Shown here in pieces: positions 48,635 to 56,344 of a stretch of 64,000 nucleotides of DNA. Both the position numbers and the translations under genes were made by a program. Numbering within the stretch: position 1 is the first letter of the stretch; every line of letters begins with the position of its first letter. The stretch is from Neisseria zoodegmatis (GTDB lineage Bacteria > Pseudomonadota > Gammaproteobacteria > Burkholderiales > Neisseriaceae), in NCBI RefSeq assembly GCF_900187305.1, contig NZ_LT906434.1:2232001-2296000 (forward strand), given 5' to 3'. The notes under the pieces were generated by a model that saw only the letters and a program-made list of their open reading frames with translations, did no database searches and was not told the origin of the DNA.

Positions 48635-51600
48635 ATGATGCAGTATTTAGGTTTTTTGATACCGGTTTTACTCGCTTATTTCTTCGGCGATATTTGGCAA
48701 GGCATCGTACTCGGTTCGATGTGTTGGTTTGTTGTCGGTGCAATCAAAAAAAGTACCGAAAGACAACAACGTGAAGACTGGGAAGCCCGGCTCGCTAAAG
48801 TCGAAACCGAGCTGGCGGCTTTAAAACAACAACTGCCGCAGGCTGTGCGCGACGGTGTTTTATCCGAAGCCCAGCCCCAACCTGCTCCGTCGTTGAGGCC
48901 GTCTGAAATGGCAGCACCTGCCCAAAATAGCGTGATGGCACAGGTAGCACAGCCCGCTCAAAAAACTTTTCAGACGGCCTCTCCCGCCGCTGAAATGGTT
49001 CAACACAATAAACCTGCCGTTGTACTTGAGAAAAAAGACATGGCCGAACCGGCAAATGCACAGCCGACCACATCTTTCCAACGCGAAGCGGTCATCAAGC
49101 CAAGCTCTCCCGTTTCCACTGAAACTTTTACCGAAAAAACAGCGGCAACCACAACACCCGATACGCCTGAGACGCCTGAACAACCGGCCAAAGAGCATCC
49201 GATACAGGCATGGTTTATGCGCGGCAATCCTTTGCTGAAAACCGGTATCGTGGTGCTGTTCCTCGGCTTGGCCTTCCTGCTGCGTTTAGCTTCCGAATAC
49301 ATCTACATCCCCATCGGCGCGCGTTATGCAGCAGTCGGCGCGGCGGGCTTGGTGGCTACGTTGGCAGGCTGGAAACTGCAAAAACGCAAGCGTGATTACG
49401 GTTTGATTTTGCAGGGCTTCGGCGTTGCGGTTATGTATCTAACGTCGCTGGCCGCTTTGAAACTGCATCCCTTACTGCTCGCACCGGTCGTCTTCGCCGT
49501 GATGGTGGCGCTGGTGGTGTTGATGGCGGCATTGGCCGTGCGGCAAAACGCTTTGGTGTTGGCGCAAGTAGCCTTAATCGGCGGCATGGCGGTACCGTTG
49601 CTGGTTTCAGACGGCAGCGGCCGCTATATGGTGCTGTTCTCTTATCTGGCTTTACTGAACACCGGCGTGGCAGGCATCGCTTGGTTTAAGGCTTGGCGTT
49701 CGCTTAACCTGACCGGTTTTATCGGCACGTTTACCATCGGCGCATTGTGGGGCGCGCAGGCTTATACGCCGCAACACTTTGCCACTACCGAGCCGTTCCT
49801 GATTTACCACTGGCTGCTGTACACGCTGATTGCGTGCCTGTTTGCCCGCAAGGTATTGCAGGAAAAACACCATGAACCCAAAGCCGAACTGCCCGCCGAC
49901 AATGCTTCGTTGGAGCAAATCTTCAAAAACATCATCACCCACGGCGCGCATATCAATGTGTTGGACAGCGCCTTGCTGTTCGGCACGGCTTTTGTGGCTT
50001 ACGGCCTGCAATACCGAATGGTAGCCGCATGGGAAAACGCCGCCGCGTGGTCGGCATTGGGTTTTGCTGCCGTTTATGCGCTGTTTGCTTTGCGCTTTGC
50101 CCGTGCCGGTGCGGAAATGCTGGTGATGAAACAGGCGTTTAGCTTGCTGGCTTTCCTATTTGCGACGCTGGCCGTACCGCTGGCTTTCGACCAACAATGG
50201 ACGGCTGCGACATGGACGCTTGAAGCGGCTTTGGTGTACACCTTCGGCATCCGCCAGCAGCAACCTCCCGCCCGCCTCAGCGCCGTCGGCGTGTATATAT
50301 TGGCAGCGCTGACGCAGCTCTCCACCTACCGCGCGGGCGCAGAAACCGTGCTTTCAGGCTCGCTGCTCGGCACCTTGCTGGTCGCTGCGGGCGGCGGCTG
50401 GATGTATTTCCAACACATCAAACGGCAAAAAGCCGCGGCTGAATGGGAAAACAATGCACAAAACGCGATTTTGACTTTGGTTTTGCTGCACGTTTCCTTA
50501 GTGCCCTTATTGCTGTGGGACAAAACCGGCAGCATGATTGCCTTCGCCGTATTGGCGGCTGTTTGCTCACTTATCCAACGCAAACGACAGCAAATCATCT
50601 TTACCGTGTTTACATTGCTGTACGGCGCGTATGTGCTTGCAGTCAGCTCCATGCTGATTCAAGACGAACACTCGGCCTCAGCGCCGTGGCTCCTCCTCTG
50701 CGCCTTGCTGCTCGGCACGGCGGCTTACGGCTTCCATACGCCTAAATACCGACCCGCTTATCCATCTTTGCACGACACCCATTCTCTCGGCGGCTGGGCA
50801 ATGATGGCCGTTTCATTATGGCTGGGCTGGCACGGCTTGTCTGAAAGCATGGAGTTACTGGACTACGACCTGTGGATGTGGATGCGCTGGATACCGATTA
50901 TTCTGTTCGCCCCGTTTGCCTTTACCGCCCGCAAACTGGATTGGCAGCAGGCAAAAACCGCCTCATTGGCGTTCGGCATCATCTTCGGCCTGCAAACGCT
51001 TTCAGACTTTCTCTCCCACTTACACCAACCGCTTTCAGACGGCCTCTTGTTGTTGGTCGGCACGGCTTTGTACGTTTATATTCTGAACATGCAAACCCTG
51101 CATCCGTCTATCAATGCGATGTATCAACGCGCAGGCTTGCTGATCTTCGGCGCATGTTGGACATGGCTGGTCAGCAGCAGCGTTTTTCTTCATTTCAACG
51201 GCGTGTGGATACAGCTTGCATGGCTGGCCGTACCGCTGGCCGCATGGCTGTATTTCCAGTCGTCCAAAACCATCGGGCCGGTTAAACGCCATCCCCAGAT
51301 TTACCGGCATTTCGGCAGCCAAGTCTGCGCGCTGTACGCCGCCGGCTGGCTGCTGTGGGTGAACTTCTCCACGCCTCACGCCCCTGCGCCCCTGCCCTAC
51401 TTGCCTGCCATCAATCCGCTGGAGCTTTCCATCATCGCCTTAATCTGGCAATACCTGCACCAACCGTACACATGGGTACCGCAGGAATGGTCTGCCGAAG
51501 CCAAGCGCCAAATTTTGGCGGCACCCGTATTGCTGGCCTTTATCTCGCTCAGTGCCGGCGTGATGCGCGCGTGGCACTTCTTCGGCAATGTGGCTTGGGA

Positions 51601-51889
51601 TTTCGAAACCCTTACCGCTTCATTCGGCCTGCAAGCCAGCCTCTCCATCGTTTGGTCGGCAGCAGCAATCACACTGATGGTGAACGGCCATCAAAAAGGC
51701 CGCCGCATCCGCTGGTTTACCGGCGCGGCATTGATGGGTTTGGTCGTGGCCAAGCTGTTTTTGGTCGAACTTGGCAACAGTGGGGGCATCGCGCGCATCG
51801 TCTCTTTCATCGGCGTCGGCCTGCTGCTCTTGTTAGTGGGTTGGTTTGCTCCCGTTCCGCCTAAAGACGAAACCGATCCGCAATCCTAA
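48635..51889 (+). CDS. DUF2339 giant multi-spanning membrane protein
   Basis: 1084 residues. Short N-terminal membrane part, then a coiled coil (~45-75, AKVETELAALKQQLPQ) and a Pro/Ala/Thr-rich linker (~80-190). From ~200 to the end there are about 25-30 membrane segments. Two DUS copies within the linker are translated in frame (RPSEM, FQTAS), and two more lie near 51,005-51,045. DUF2339 proteins are widespread and of unknown function, probably transport- or envelope-related. RBS is weak; ATGATG gives two possible starts 3 bases apart. It is a single-gene unit. Confidence 0.88.
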   Translation: MMQYLGFLIPVLLAYFFGDIWQGIVLGSMCWFVVGAIKKSTERQQREDWEARLAKVETELAALKQQLPQAVRDGVLSEAQPQPAPSLRPSEMAAPAQNSVMAQVAQPAQKTFQTASPAAEMVQHNKPAVVLEKKDMAEPANAQPTTSFQREAVIKPSSPVSTETFTEKTAATTTPDTPETPEQPAKEHPIQAWFMRGNPLLKTGIVVLFLGLAFLLRLASEYIYIPIGARYAAVGAAGLVATLAGWKLQKRKRDYGLILQGFGVAVMYLTSLAALKLHPLLLAPVVFAVMVALVVLMAALAVRQNALVLAQVALIGGMAVPLLVSDGSGRYMVLFSYLALLNTGVAGIAWFKAWRSLNLTGFIGTFTIGALWGAQAYTPQHFATTEPFLIYHWLLYTLIACLFARKVLQEKHHEPKAELPADNASLEQIFKNIITHGAHINVLDSALLFGTAFVAYGLQYRMVAAWENAAAWSALGFAAVYALFALRFARAGAEMLVMKQAFSLLAFLFATLAVPLAFDQQWTAATWTLEAALVYTFGIRQQQPPARLSAVGVYILAALTQLSTYRAGAETVLSGSLLGTLLVAAGGGWMYFQHIKRQKAAAEWENNAQNAILTLVLLHVSLVPLLLWDKTGSMIAFAVLAAVCSLIQRKRQQIIFTVFTLLYGAYVLAVSSMLIQDEHSASAPWLLLCALLLGTAAYGFHTPKYRPAYPSLHDTHSLGGWAMMAVSLWLGWHGLSESMELLDYDLWMWMRWIPIILFAPFAFTARKLDWQQAKTASLAFGIIFGLQTLSDFLSHLHQPLSDGLLLLVGTALYVYILNMQTLHPSINAMYQRAGLLIFGACWTWLVSSSVFLHFNGVWIQLAWLAVPLAAWLYFQSSKTIGPVKRHPQIYRHFGSQVCALYAAGWLLWVNFSTPHAPAPLPYLPAINPLELSIIALIWQYLHQPYTWVPQEWSAEAKRQILAAPVLLAFISLSAGVMRAWHFFGNVAWDFETLTASFGLQASLSIVWSAAAITLMVNGHQKGRRIRWFTGAALMGLVVAKLFLVELGNSGGIARIVSFIGVGLLLLLVGWFAPVPPKDETDPQS

Positions 51890-51902
51890 AGCAACATAAC
51901 CA

Positions 51903-51958
51903 AAGGCCGTCTGAAAACGAACTTTGCGGGTTCCGCAAAAACATTTTCAGACGGCCTT
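51903..51958. terminator. DUS hairpin after DUF2339 gene
   Basis: AAGGCCGTCTGAAAA and its complement separated by ~26 bases that contain a smaller hairpin (TTTGCGG-GTT-CCGCAAA). 13 bases after the stop. Confidence 0.7.
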
Positions 51959-52060
51959 AGTTATTCGATTCAATCAGGAAACCCTACAACTTCGGTTTCA
52001 CACTACTACGCTTTTCTTCGCTCCCGCATCGATTCAAAGCACAACGCTTCAATATACAAG

Positions 52061-52085
52061 AGGCGGATGCAAAATGTATCCGCCT
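52061..52085 (-). terminator. Hairpin after the anti-sigma gene
   Basis: AGGCGGAT-9-ATCCGCCT just beyond the anti-sigma factor stop on the reverse strand, followed by CTTGTATATT. Modest T content, so confidence is moderate. Confidence 0.5.
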
Positions 52086-52087
52086 TC

Positions 52088-52273
52088 TTATTCCTGATCT
52101 CTTTTACGCTGCCAGTTGCCGATATTCTGTCGGATAAACAGCATCTGTTTGCGGTAGCGGCGGCAATGAGCGCACAAGGCCAAATGCAGATACAGTTTAC
52201 CGCGTTCTGCTATGGTCAATTTACGGTCAAGGCTCTCCGAATACAATGCGCAAGCTTGTTTGCAATTTAACAT
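52088..52273 (-). CDS. Zinc-type anti-sigma factor (MseR-like)
   Basis: 61 residues. Contains the ZAS motif H30-x3-C34-x2-C37 (LHLALCAHC) with an additional C4/C8 pair near the N-terminus. Immediately follows the ECF sigma gene (28-base gap). In N. meningitidis a small anti-sigma factor of this kind, MseR, controls the sigma-E regulon that includes methionine sulfoxide reductase. Zinc loss or cysteine oxidation presumably releases the sigma factor. Too short for a membrane anchor, hence cytoplasmic. Confidence 0.85.
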   Translation of the reverse strand: MLNCKQACALYSESLDRKLTIAERGKLYLHLALCAHCRRYRKQMLFIRQNIGNWQRKRDQE

Positions 52274-52301
52274 AGGGTGTTTTCTTCTCTATTCCAACCG
52301 T

Positions 52302-52874
52302 TCAGTTCAAATCAAACCACCTGTGTTGCAGGCAGTCTCTCAGGCCGTTGCGGGCGCGGTGCAGGATAACGTAGCAATTGTCTTTAGTTATATTGAAGCT
52401 GCCGCATATTTCGTCGATATCCATGCCCATGATTTCCCGAAGATAAAAGATTCTTGCGGTATCTTCCGGCAAACCCTTGAGGCAGTTTTCCAATGTGCGG
52501 AAAAAAGCTTTTTGGTTTGCCGCATCTTCGGGGGCTGCATTCCATTGACGCGGGCTGGCCGATTGCAGCCAATGCCCTTCGTCATTGAAACATTCTTCGT
52601 AGCCGTTGTCGATAGCCGCGTTTTCTTCTTGGAGTGCTTCGAGGCTGACGGTGTGTTTGGCGCTGCGGAAATAATCGGTGATTTTGTTTTTGAGGATGGT
52701 CATCACCCAGGTTTTTACCCCTGCATCACCGCGAAATTGGCTGTGTTTGTCGATGGCGGTTGCCAGTGTTTCCTGCACGATATCTTCGGCAAGGTATTCG
52801 TCGCGCAACTGGATTTTGGCAAAACGCAGAATATCCGGTCTGAGCGACGCCAAAAGTTTCTTAAAATTTTCCAT
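52302..52874 (-). CDS. rpoE: ECF sigma factor (sigma-E type)
   Basis: 190 residues from MENFKKLLASLRPDIL at 52,874; an ATG nine codons earlier (52,901) is possible, and neither has a strong RBS. Region 2: RDEYLAEDIVQETLATAIDKHSQFRGDAGVKTWVMTILKNKITDYFR. Region 4: IFYLREIMGMDIDEICGSFNITKDNCYVILHRARNGL. Corresponds to the neisserial extracytoplasmic sigma factor. Lies 101 bases after the DUF2063 gene with a weak TACAAT (52,907-52,902, reverse) in between, so it may be read both from the upstream operon and on its own. Confidence 0.9.
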   Translation of the reverse strand: MENFKKLLASLRPDILRFAKIQLRDEYLAEDIVQETLATAIDKHSQFRGDAGVKTWVMTILKNKITDYFRSAKHTVSLEALQEENAAIDNGYEECFNDEGHWLQSASPRQWNAAPEDAANQKAFFRTLENCLKGLPEDTARIFYLREIMGMDIDEICGSFNITKDNCYVILHRARNGLRDCLQHRWFDLN

Positions 52875-52975
52875 ATCGGATTGCTGTGATGAAAGCCGCA
52901 TATTGTAAAGCTTTTAGAGCTAAAATTCAGCTTTTTTTAGCATAAAATCTCTACGATATAGCCACGCTCCGTTTT

Positions 52976-53716
52976 TTACTGTTTTTGCGGGGTTTTTTCT
53001 ACCAACAGCACACCGGCTTCCACCCAGCCGCCCAAGTTATCGCGCAGCCAAGTTTCCACATCCTGCCCGGCAAGGATACTGTTCAAACTGTTCAGCACAT
53101 TTTCAAAAGTATCCGACTGCCGGCTGAAATGCTCCAGCAAAAACAAATCGGCACCTTCTACTTGGCGGTAATACACTTCGTTGTCGCGGTTGCGCCAAGT
53201 GAGCACAATGCTGGGTTCGTCTTCGATAGAAGCCAAATCACTGGCGACAAAATTGCAGTTGTAATGCGCCAATCTTGCTGCGGGCGCCCAAGAAATAACG
53301 GCGGTTTCATTCCACAGGCCGTCTGAAACGGGCTGAACGGCCGTTTCGGCATGCAGCAGCGCGGTTTCAAAATCCATCATTTCCAACACGTTGTCGGGCA
53401 AGCGTTCCGCTCCTTCTTTGCTGCGCACATAGTCGAGAAACTGTGCAGGAATGTCGTTGAAAAACGGCGATTCGGGGCGGGCTTCTATCAGGAAGCGGTG
53501 TTGCAAATCCTGCCATAAACCGGCATCGGCAAAACGGCTGCTGTCGCTGAAGCATAAGTCTAAAAAGCTGCGCAGATTATTGCGTACCAAGCGTGTGTAA
53601 ATGGCGAGGCGTTCCGGTTCGATGCCTTCGGGTGCAGGCTTGGAAGGATCGCGCACATGATCTGCCAACTGTGCCTGAAATTCGGCGCTGCTCACGGCGG
53701 TAGGATTATGCAGCAT
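52976..53716 (-). CDS. DUF2063 partner protein of the DUF692 oxidase (HvfC/BufC type)
   Basis: 246 residues from [21 protein letters not shown] at 53,716, overlapping the DUF692 stop by 11 bases. The longer frame to 53,869 lies inside DUF692 and is not real. N-terminal DUF2063 domain (~8-100, [23 protein letters not shown]) and a C-terminal domain resembling RiPP recognition elements. In related systems this protein binds the precursor peptide and delivers it to the iron enzyme. Translational coupling with DUF692 supports a complex. Confidence 0.88.
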   Translation of the reverse strand: MLHNPTAVSSAEFQAQLADHVRDPSKPAPEGIEPERLAIYTRLVRNNLRSFLDLCFSDSSRFADAGLWQDLQHRFLIEARPESPFFNDIPAQFLDYVRSKEGAERLPDNVLEMMDFETALLHAETAVQPVSDGLWNETAVISWAPAARLAHYNCNFVASDLASIEDEPSIVLTWRNRDNEVYYRQVEGADLFLLEHFSRQSDTFENVLNSLNSILAGQDVETWLRDNLGGWVEAGVLLVEKTPQKQ

Positions 53717-54554
53717 GGCGGGTTTCCTCGGCTTGTTGCTGTATGGCGGCAATGCGGGCGACTTCTGCTTCCAGTTCGGCAAACGGCGGGAAGTTGCTGT
53801 CGCGCTCCAGCAGCGTGGGCACGCTGTGCGGCAGAATGCGGCAGGTGTAGTCATACAAATCCCACACATCGGCGCACACGGGCTGGCCGTGGGTGTCGAT
53901 CAGCAGGTTTTCGCTTTCTTCATCGTGCCCTGCCATGTGCATGTAGGTAACACGGGAAGTGTCCACACGTTTGATGTAGTCTTGCGGTTGCACGATGCCG
54001 TGATTGACAGCGTTCACATACACATTGTTCACATCAAGATGAATGTCGCAATCGGCCTCGCGAGCCACGGCATTGAGAAAATCGACTTCATCCATCTCTG
54101 CAATCGGGCTGTGGGCGTAATAAGATGTGTTTTCCACGGCGATACGCTGCTCGAGAATATCTTGAACCTGACGGATGCGCGCGGCAGTGTGGCGTACCGA
54201 TTCTGCGGTAAACGGCAGCGGCAGCAGATCGTAAACATGGCCGAAGTGGCTGCAATAGCTCAAATGCTCGGAGAAGAAGCTGATATCGTATTGGCGCAAA
54301 AACGCTTTAACTTGTTTTAAAAACTCGACCTGCAAAGGATCCTGACCACCCAAAGAAAGGGACAATCCGTGACAGGCAACGGGGAAACGTTCGGCAACCG
54401 CATCGAATTTTTTGCGCGCCGCACCGCCCATTTTCAACCAGTTTTCCGGAGCGATTTCAATGAAGCGGATGGGGCTGTTTTCACGGTCTAAATTCAAAAA
54501 GTCATCGGCCAAACTGCGTTTGTAGCCTAAACCTGCACCATACAGAGTGTTCAT
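53706..54554 (-). CDS. DUF692 multinuclear non-haem iron oxidase (MNIO, HvfB/BufB type)
   Basis: 282 residues from the ATG at 54,554 behind GAGGAAG; an in-frame TTG six codons earlier overlaps that RBS. TIM-barrel MNIO enzyme with the family's metal-site segments: FIEIAPENW (E37), [11 protein letters not shown] (H62), FSEHLSYC (E96, H97), VENTSYY (E141, N142), [10 protein letters not shown] (D174, N176), MHMAGHD (H206, H210), IDTHG (D220, H222) and LLERD (E250). Family members oxidise cysteines of EGKCG-type peptides into oxazolone-thioamide or thiooxazole copper ligands. The two peptide genes upstream are its likely substrates. Confidence 0.9.
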   Translation of the reverse strand: MNTLYGAGLGYKRSLADDFLNLDRENSPIRFIEIAPENWLKMGGAARKKFDAVAERFPVACHGLSLSLGGQDPLQVEFLKQVKAFLRQYDISFFSEHLSYCSHFGHVYDLLPLPFTAESVRHTAARIRQVQDILEQRIAVENTSYYAHSPIAEMDEVDFLNAVAREADCDIHLDVNNVYVNAVNHGIVQPQDYIKRVDTSRVTYMHMAGHDEESENLLIDTHGQPVCADVWDLYDYTCRILPHSVPTLLERDSNFPPFAELEAEVARIAAIQQQAEETRHAA

Positions 54555-54647
54555 TTTTTCTTCCTCGGTCAATTAGGTATATCTGTATCAGAATGCTTCT
54601 TCCAAACACATACAAACATGCTGATAGAAAGATACCTGAAAAAAGGA

Positions 54648-54676
54648 AAGGCCGTCTGAAAGGATACGACGGCCTT
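54648..54676 (-). terminator. Hairpin between precursor peptide 1 and the DUF692 gene
   Basis: AAGGCCGTC-11-GACGGCCTT, one arm a DUS. In the 166-base gap after the peptide gene; a partial terminator here would make peptide mRNA more abundant than enzyme mRNA. Confidence 0.5.
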
Positions 54677-54720
54677 CCGTCAATTTAAGGGTATTTAAGA
54701 AGGATCAACACATCAAGGGA

Positions 54721-55062
54721 TTAGCCGCCGCACTTACCTTCGCCGCATTTACCCTCGCCGGCTTTAACCGGTTTTTTCTTGCCGTGAGCGCCGCATTTGC
54801 CCTCACCACATTTACCTTCGCCTGCTTTGGCAGATTTTTTACCGTGTGCGCCGCACTTGCCCTCACCGCATTTACCTTCGCCGGCTTTGGCAGATTTTTT
54901 ACCGTGAGCGCCGCATTTACCTTCGCCGCAAGCACCTTCATTGGCTTTTTTCTCGGCAGATACAGGCGGTTTAACAGCGGTTTTACCGTGAGCCACGGCC
55001 GCTTGGCTGCCCAACAGAGCCAGCGCGCCGGCCAATGCGATTAAAGATGATGTCTTTTTCAT
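54721..55062 (-). CDS. EGKCG-repeat precursor peptide 1 (secreted, bufferin/HvfA type)
   Basis: 113 residues from the ATG at 55,062 behind GGAG. Sec signal peptide (1-24, MKKTSSLIALAGALALLGSQ... ending AVA). The mature part is built from repeats of GEGKCGEGKCGAHGKK: seven EGKCG units and one EGACG, spread over three AHGKK blocks. Eight cysteines and high Gly/Lys/Glu content. EGKCG is the modification site used by DUF692 enzymes in HvfA. His in each AHGKK block could add metal ligands. Paralogue of the next gene. Confidence 0.88.
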   Translation of the reverse strand: MKKTSSLIALAGALALLGSQAAVAHGKTAVKPPVSAEKKANEGACGEGKCGAHGKKSAKAGEGKCGEGKCGAHGKKSAKAGEGKCGEGKCGAHGKKKPVKAGEGKCGEGKCGG

Positions 55063-55115
55063 GTTCAAACTCCTTCAATGATTTTAACAACCGACAAAAA
55101 ATAATTTGATTGGTC

Positions 55116-55158
55116 AGGCCGTCTGAAAAAGTGTCGGCAATAGGTTTTCAGACGGCCT
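55116..55158. terminator. Inverted DUS pair between the two precursor peptide genes
   Basis: AGGCCGTCTGAAAA and its complement separated by ~15 bases, directly after precursor peptide 2 on the reverse strand. It may attenuate read-through into the next peptide gene. Confidence 0.6.
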
Positions 55159-55174
55159 CAAAGCTCGGAAAAGC

Positions 55175-55519
55175 TTATTTGCTGCCGCATTTGCCTTCGC
55201 CGCATTTACCTTCTTCAGCTTTGCTGCCGGCTTTAGAAGCGGCGCCGCATTTGCCTTCGCCACATTTGCCTTCTTCGGCTTTGCTACCGGCTTTAGAAGC
55301 AGCACCGCATTTGCCTTCGCCGCACTTGCCTTCTTCGGCTTTGCTGCCGGCTTGAGAAGCGGCACCGCATTTGCCTTCGCCACATTTGCCTTCGTCGGCT
55401 TTAGATGATGAAGCCGCACTTGCCGCAGCAGCGGTCGGTGCAGACTGTTTGTTGTCGTCCTGACAACCGGCCAAAGCCAACAAACCTGCCAAAGCAATTA
55501 AAGAGGAAGTGGTTTTCAT
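55175..55519 (-). CDS. EGKCG-repeat precursor peptide 2 (lipoprotein)
   Basis: 114 residues. Signal peptide ends in a lipobox LAGC (Cys19: MKTTSSLIALAGLLALAGC) so the product should be lipid-anchored. An Ala/Ser/Thr spacer (25-38) precedes four near-identical 19-20-residue repeats of EEGKCGEGKCGAASKAGSKA, eight EGKCG units in all. Eight cysteines besides the lipobox. N-terminal MK-TSSLIALAG is shared with precursor peptide 1, showing common origin. Same DUF692/DUF2063 pair is the likely modifier. Confidence 0.87.
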   Translation of the reverse strand: MKTTSSLIALAGLLALAGCQDDNKQSAPTAAAASAASSSKADEGKCGEGKCGAASQAGSKAEEGKCGEGKCGAASKAGSKAEEGKCGEGKCGAASKAGSKAEEGKCGEGKCGSK

Positions 55520-55597
55520 GTTTCAATACTCCTGAATTTACTGTTTAAAATGGATACTTAATAAAAGGAAAATACTACTTGTCTATCTCAAACGAAC

Positions 55598-56059
55598 TTA
55601 TACGGGAATGTTTTTGCCTTTTTGCTTGAAAAGCGCGTAATCCAGCGATAAACGTCCCATGCCTTGCAACACCAGCGGCAGCAGAGCCACCAGATAAATC
55701 AATGCCATTTTGTAGCCGTTGTCGCACACGTTGTAACCGTTGCCGCCGTGTACGGCAATCCACGCTACGGCGGTAACCACCATCAATGCCAGCGAACCCC
55801 AGCGGCCGAATAATCCGAGCACTAGCAACACGGGCACGACCAGCTCCGCGCCCATCGCCGCCGCCCAGCTGAAATCAACGGGAAGCAAATTGAAAGGAAA
55901 CGGAAAATCTTGTTGGATACCGGCAAACCAGTTGGTGCCGTTCCATTTTTCTACACCGGCTTCCCAAAATTCATAGGCGATAAACAGACGCAAACCCAAT
56001 AAAGCAATGTCTTTGCCCCATGTTTCCGAAAAGCGGTTCAAACAGTTTGTTTTACTCAT
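55598..56059 (-). CDS. DoxX-family membrane protein
   Basis: 153 residues with four membrane segments. Starts MSKTNCLNRFSETWGKDIALLGLRLFIAYEFWEAGVEKWNG, the DoxX N-terminal helix, and includes LVVPVLLVLGLFGRWGSLALMVVTAVAWIAVHG. DoxX proteins often stand beside DUF692/DUF2063 and small Cys-rich peptides and are thought to act in redox maintenance or electron delivery. First gene of the cluster, so the promoter should lie in 56,060-56,200. Confidence 0.88.
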   Translation of the reverse strand: MSKTNCLNRFSETWGKDIALLGLRLFIAYEFWEAGVEKWNGTNWFAGIQQDFPFPFNLLPVDFSWAAAMGAELVVPVLLVLGLFGRWGSLALMVVTAVAWIAVHGGNGYNVCDNGYKMALIYLVALLPLVLQGMGRLSLDYALFKQKGKNIPV

Positions 56060-56344
56060 GATATTTAATCTGTAACGGTTAATCTGTGATTCATGCTCGA
56101 ATAGACGCGGCCTCTGCCGATTTCTTACACGCCCGACACATTTTCCTGACTAAATAATCATAAGCACATGATTTCAATACGAATTATATATCTATTAAAT
56201 CAGATACGGATATGCAAAATACAAAAAACGTTTCTACAAACAGACTCAGGCCGTCTGAAAACCGGCAGCATCGCGGCGGAGTAGCCGGATTTAAGGATGC
56301 TGTTTCGAATTTTCAGACGGCCTGATAATGATGCCGAAGCGACC
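56060..56344. other. Region holding the promoter of the DoxX-peptide operon
   Basis: 285 bases. Reverse-strand AT-rich leader of the DoxX operon; TAAGAA near 56,124-56,129 with GGAA about 17 bases upstream is the only ECF-like arrangement I see, and it is weak. The left side next to mtrE has a large DUS hairpin (56,249-56,322). No gene. Confidence 0.45.
56249..56322. terminator. Long DUS hairpin after mtrE
   Basis: AGGCCGTCTGAAAA and its complement 46 bases apart with an internal imperfect hairpin (CAGCATC...GATGCTG). Ends mtrCDE on the reverse strand 23 bases after mtrE. Confidence 0.65.

Noticed and set aside
53717..53869. Upstream extension of DUF2063
   Set aside because: Lies wholly inside DUF692 in another frame; [14 protein letters not shown] is the natural start.
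54705..55497. Possible CRISPR-like array in the repeat-rich peptide genes
   Set aside because: Repeats are contiguous coding units with periodic EGKCG translation, no unique spacers and no cas genes.
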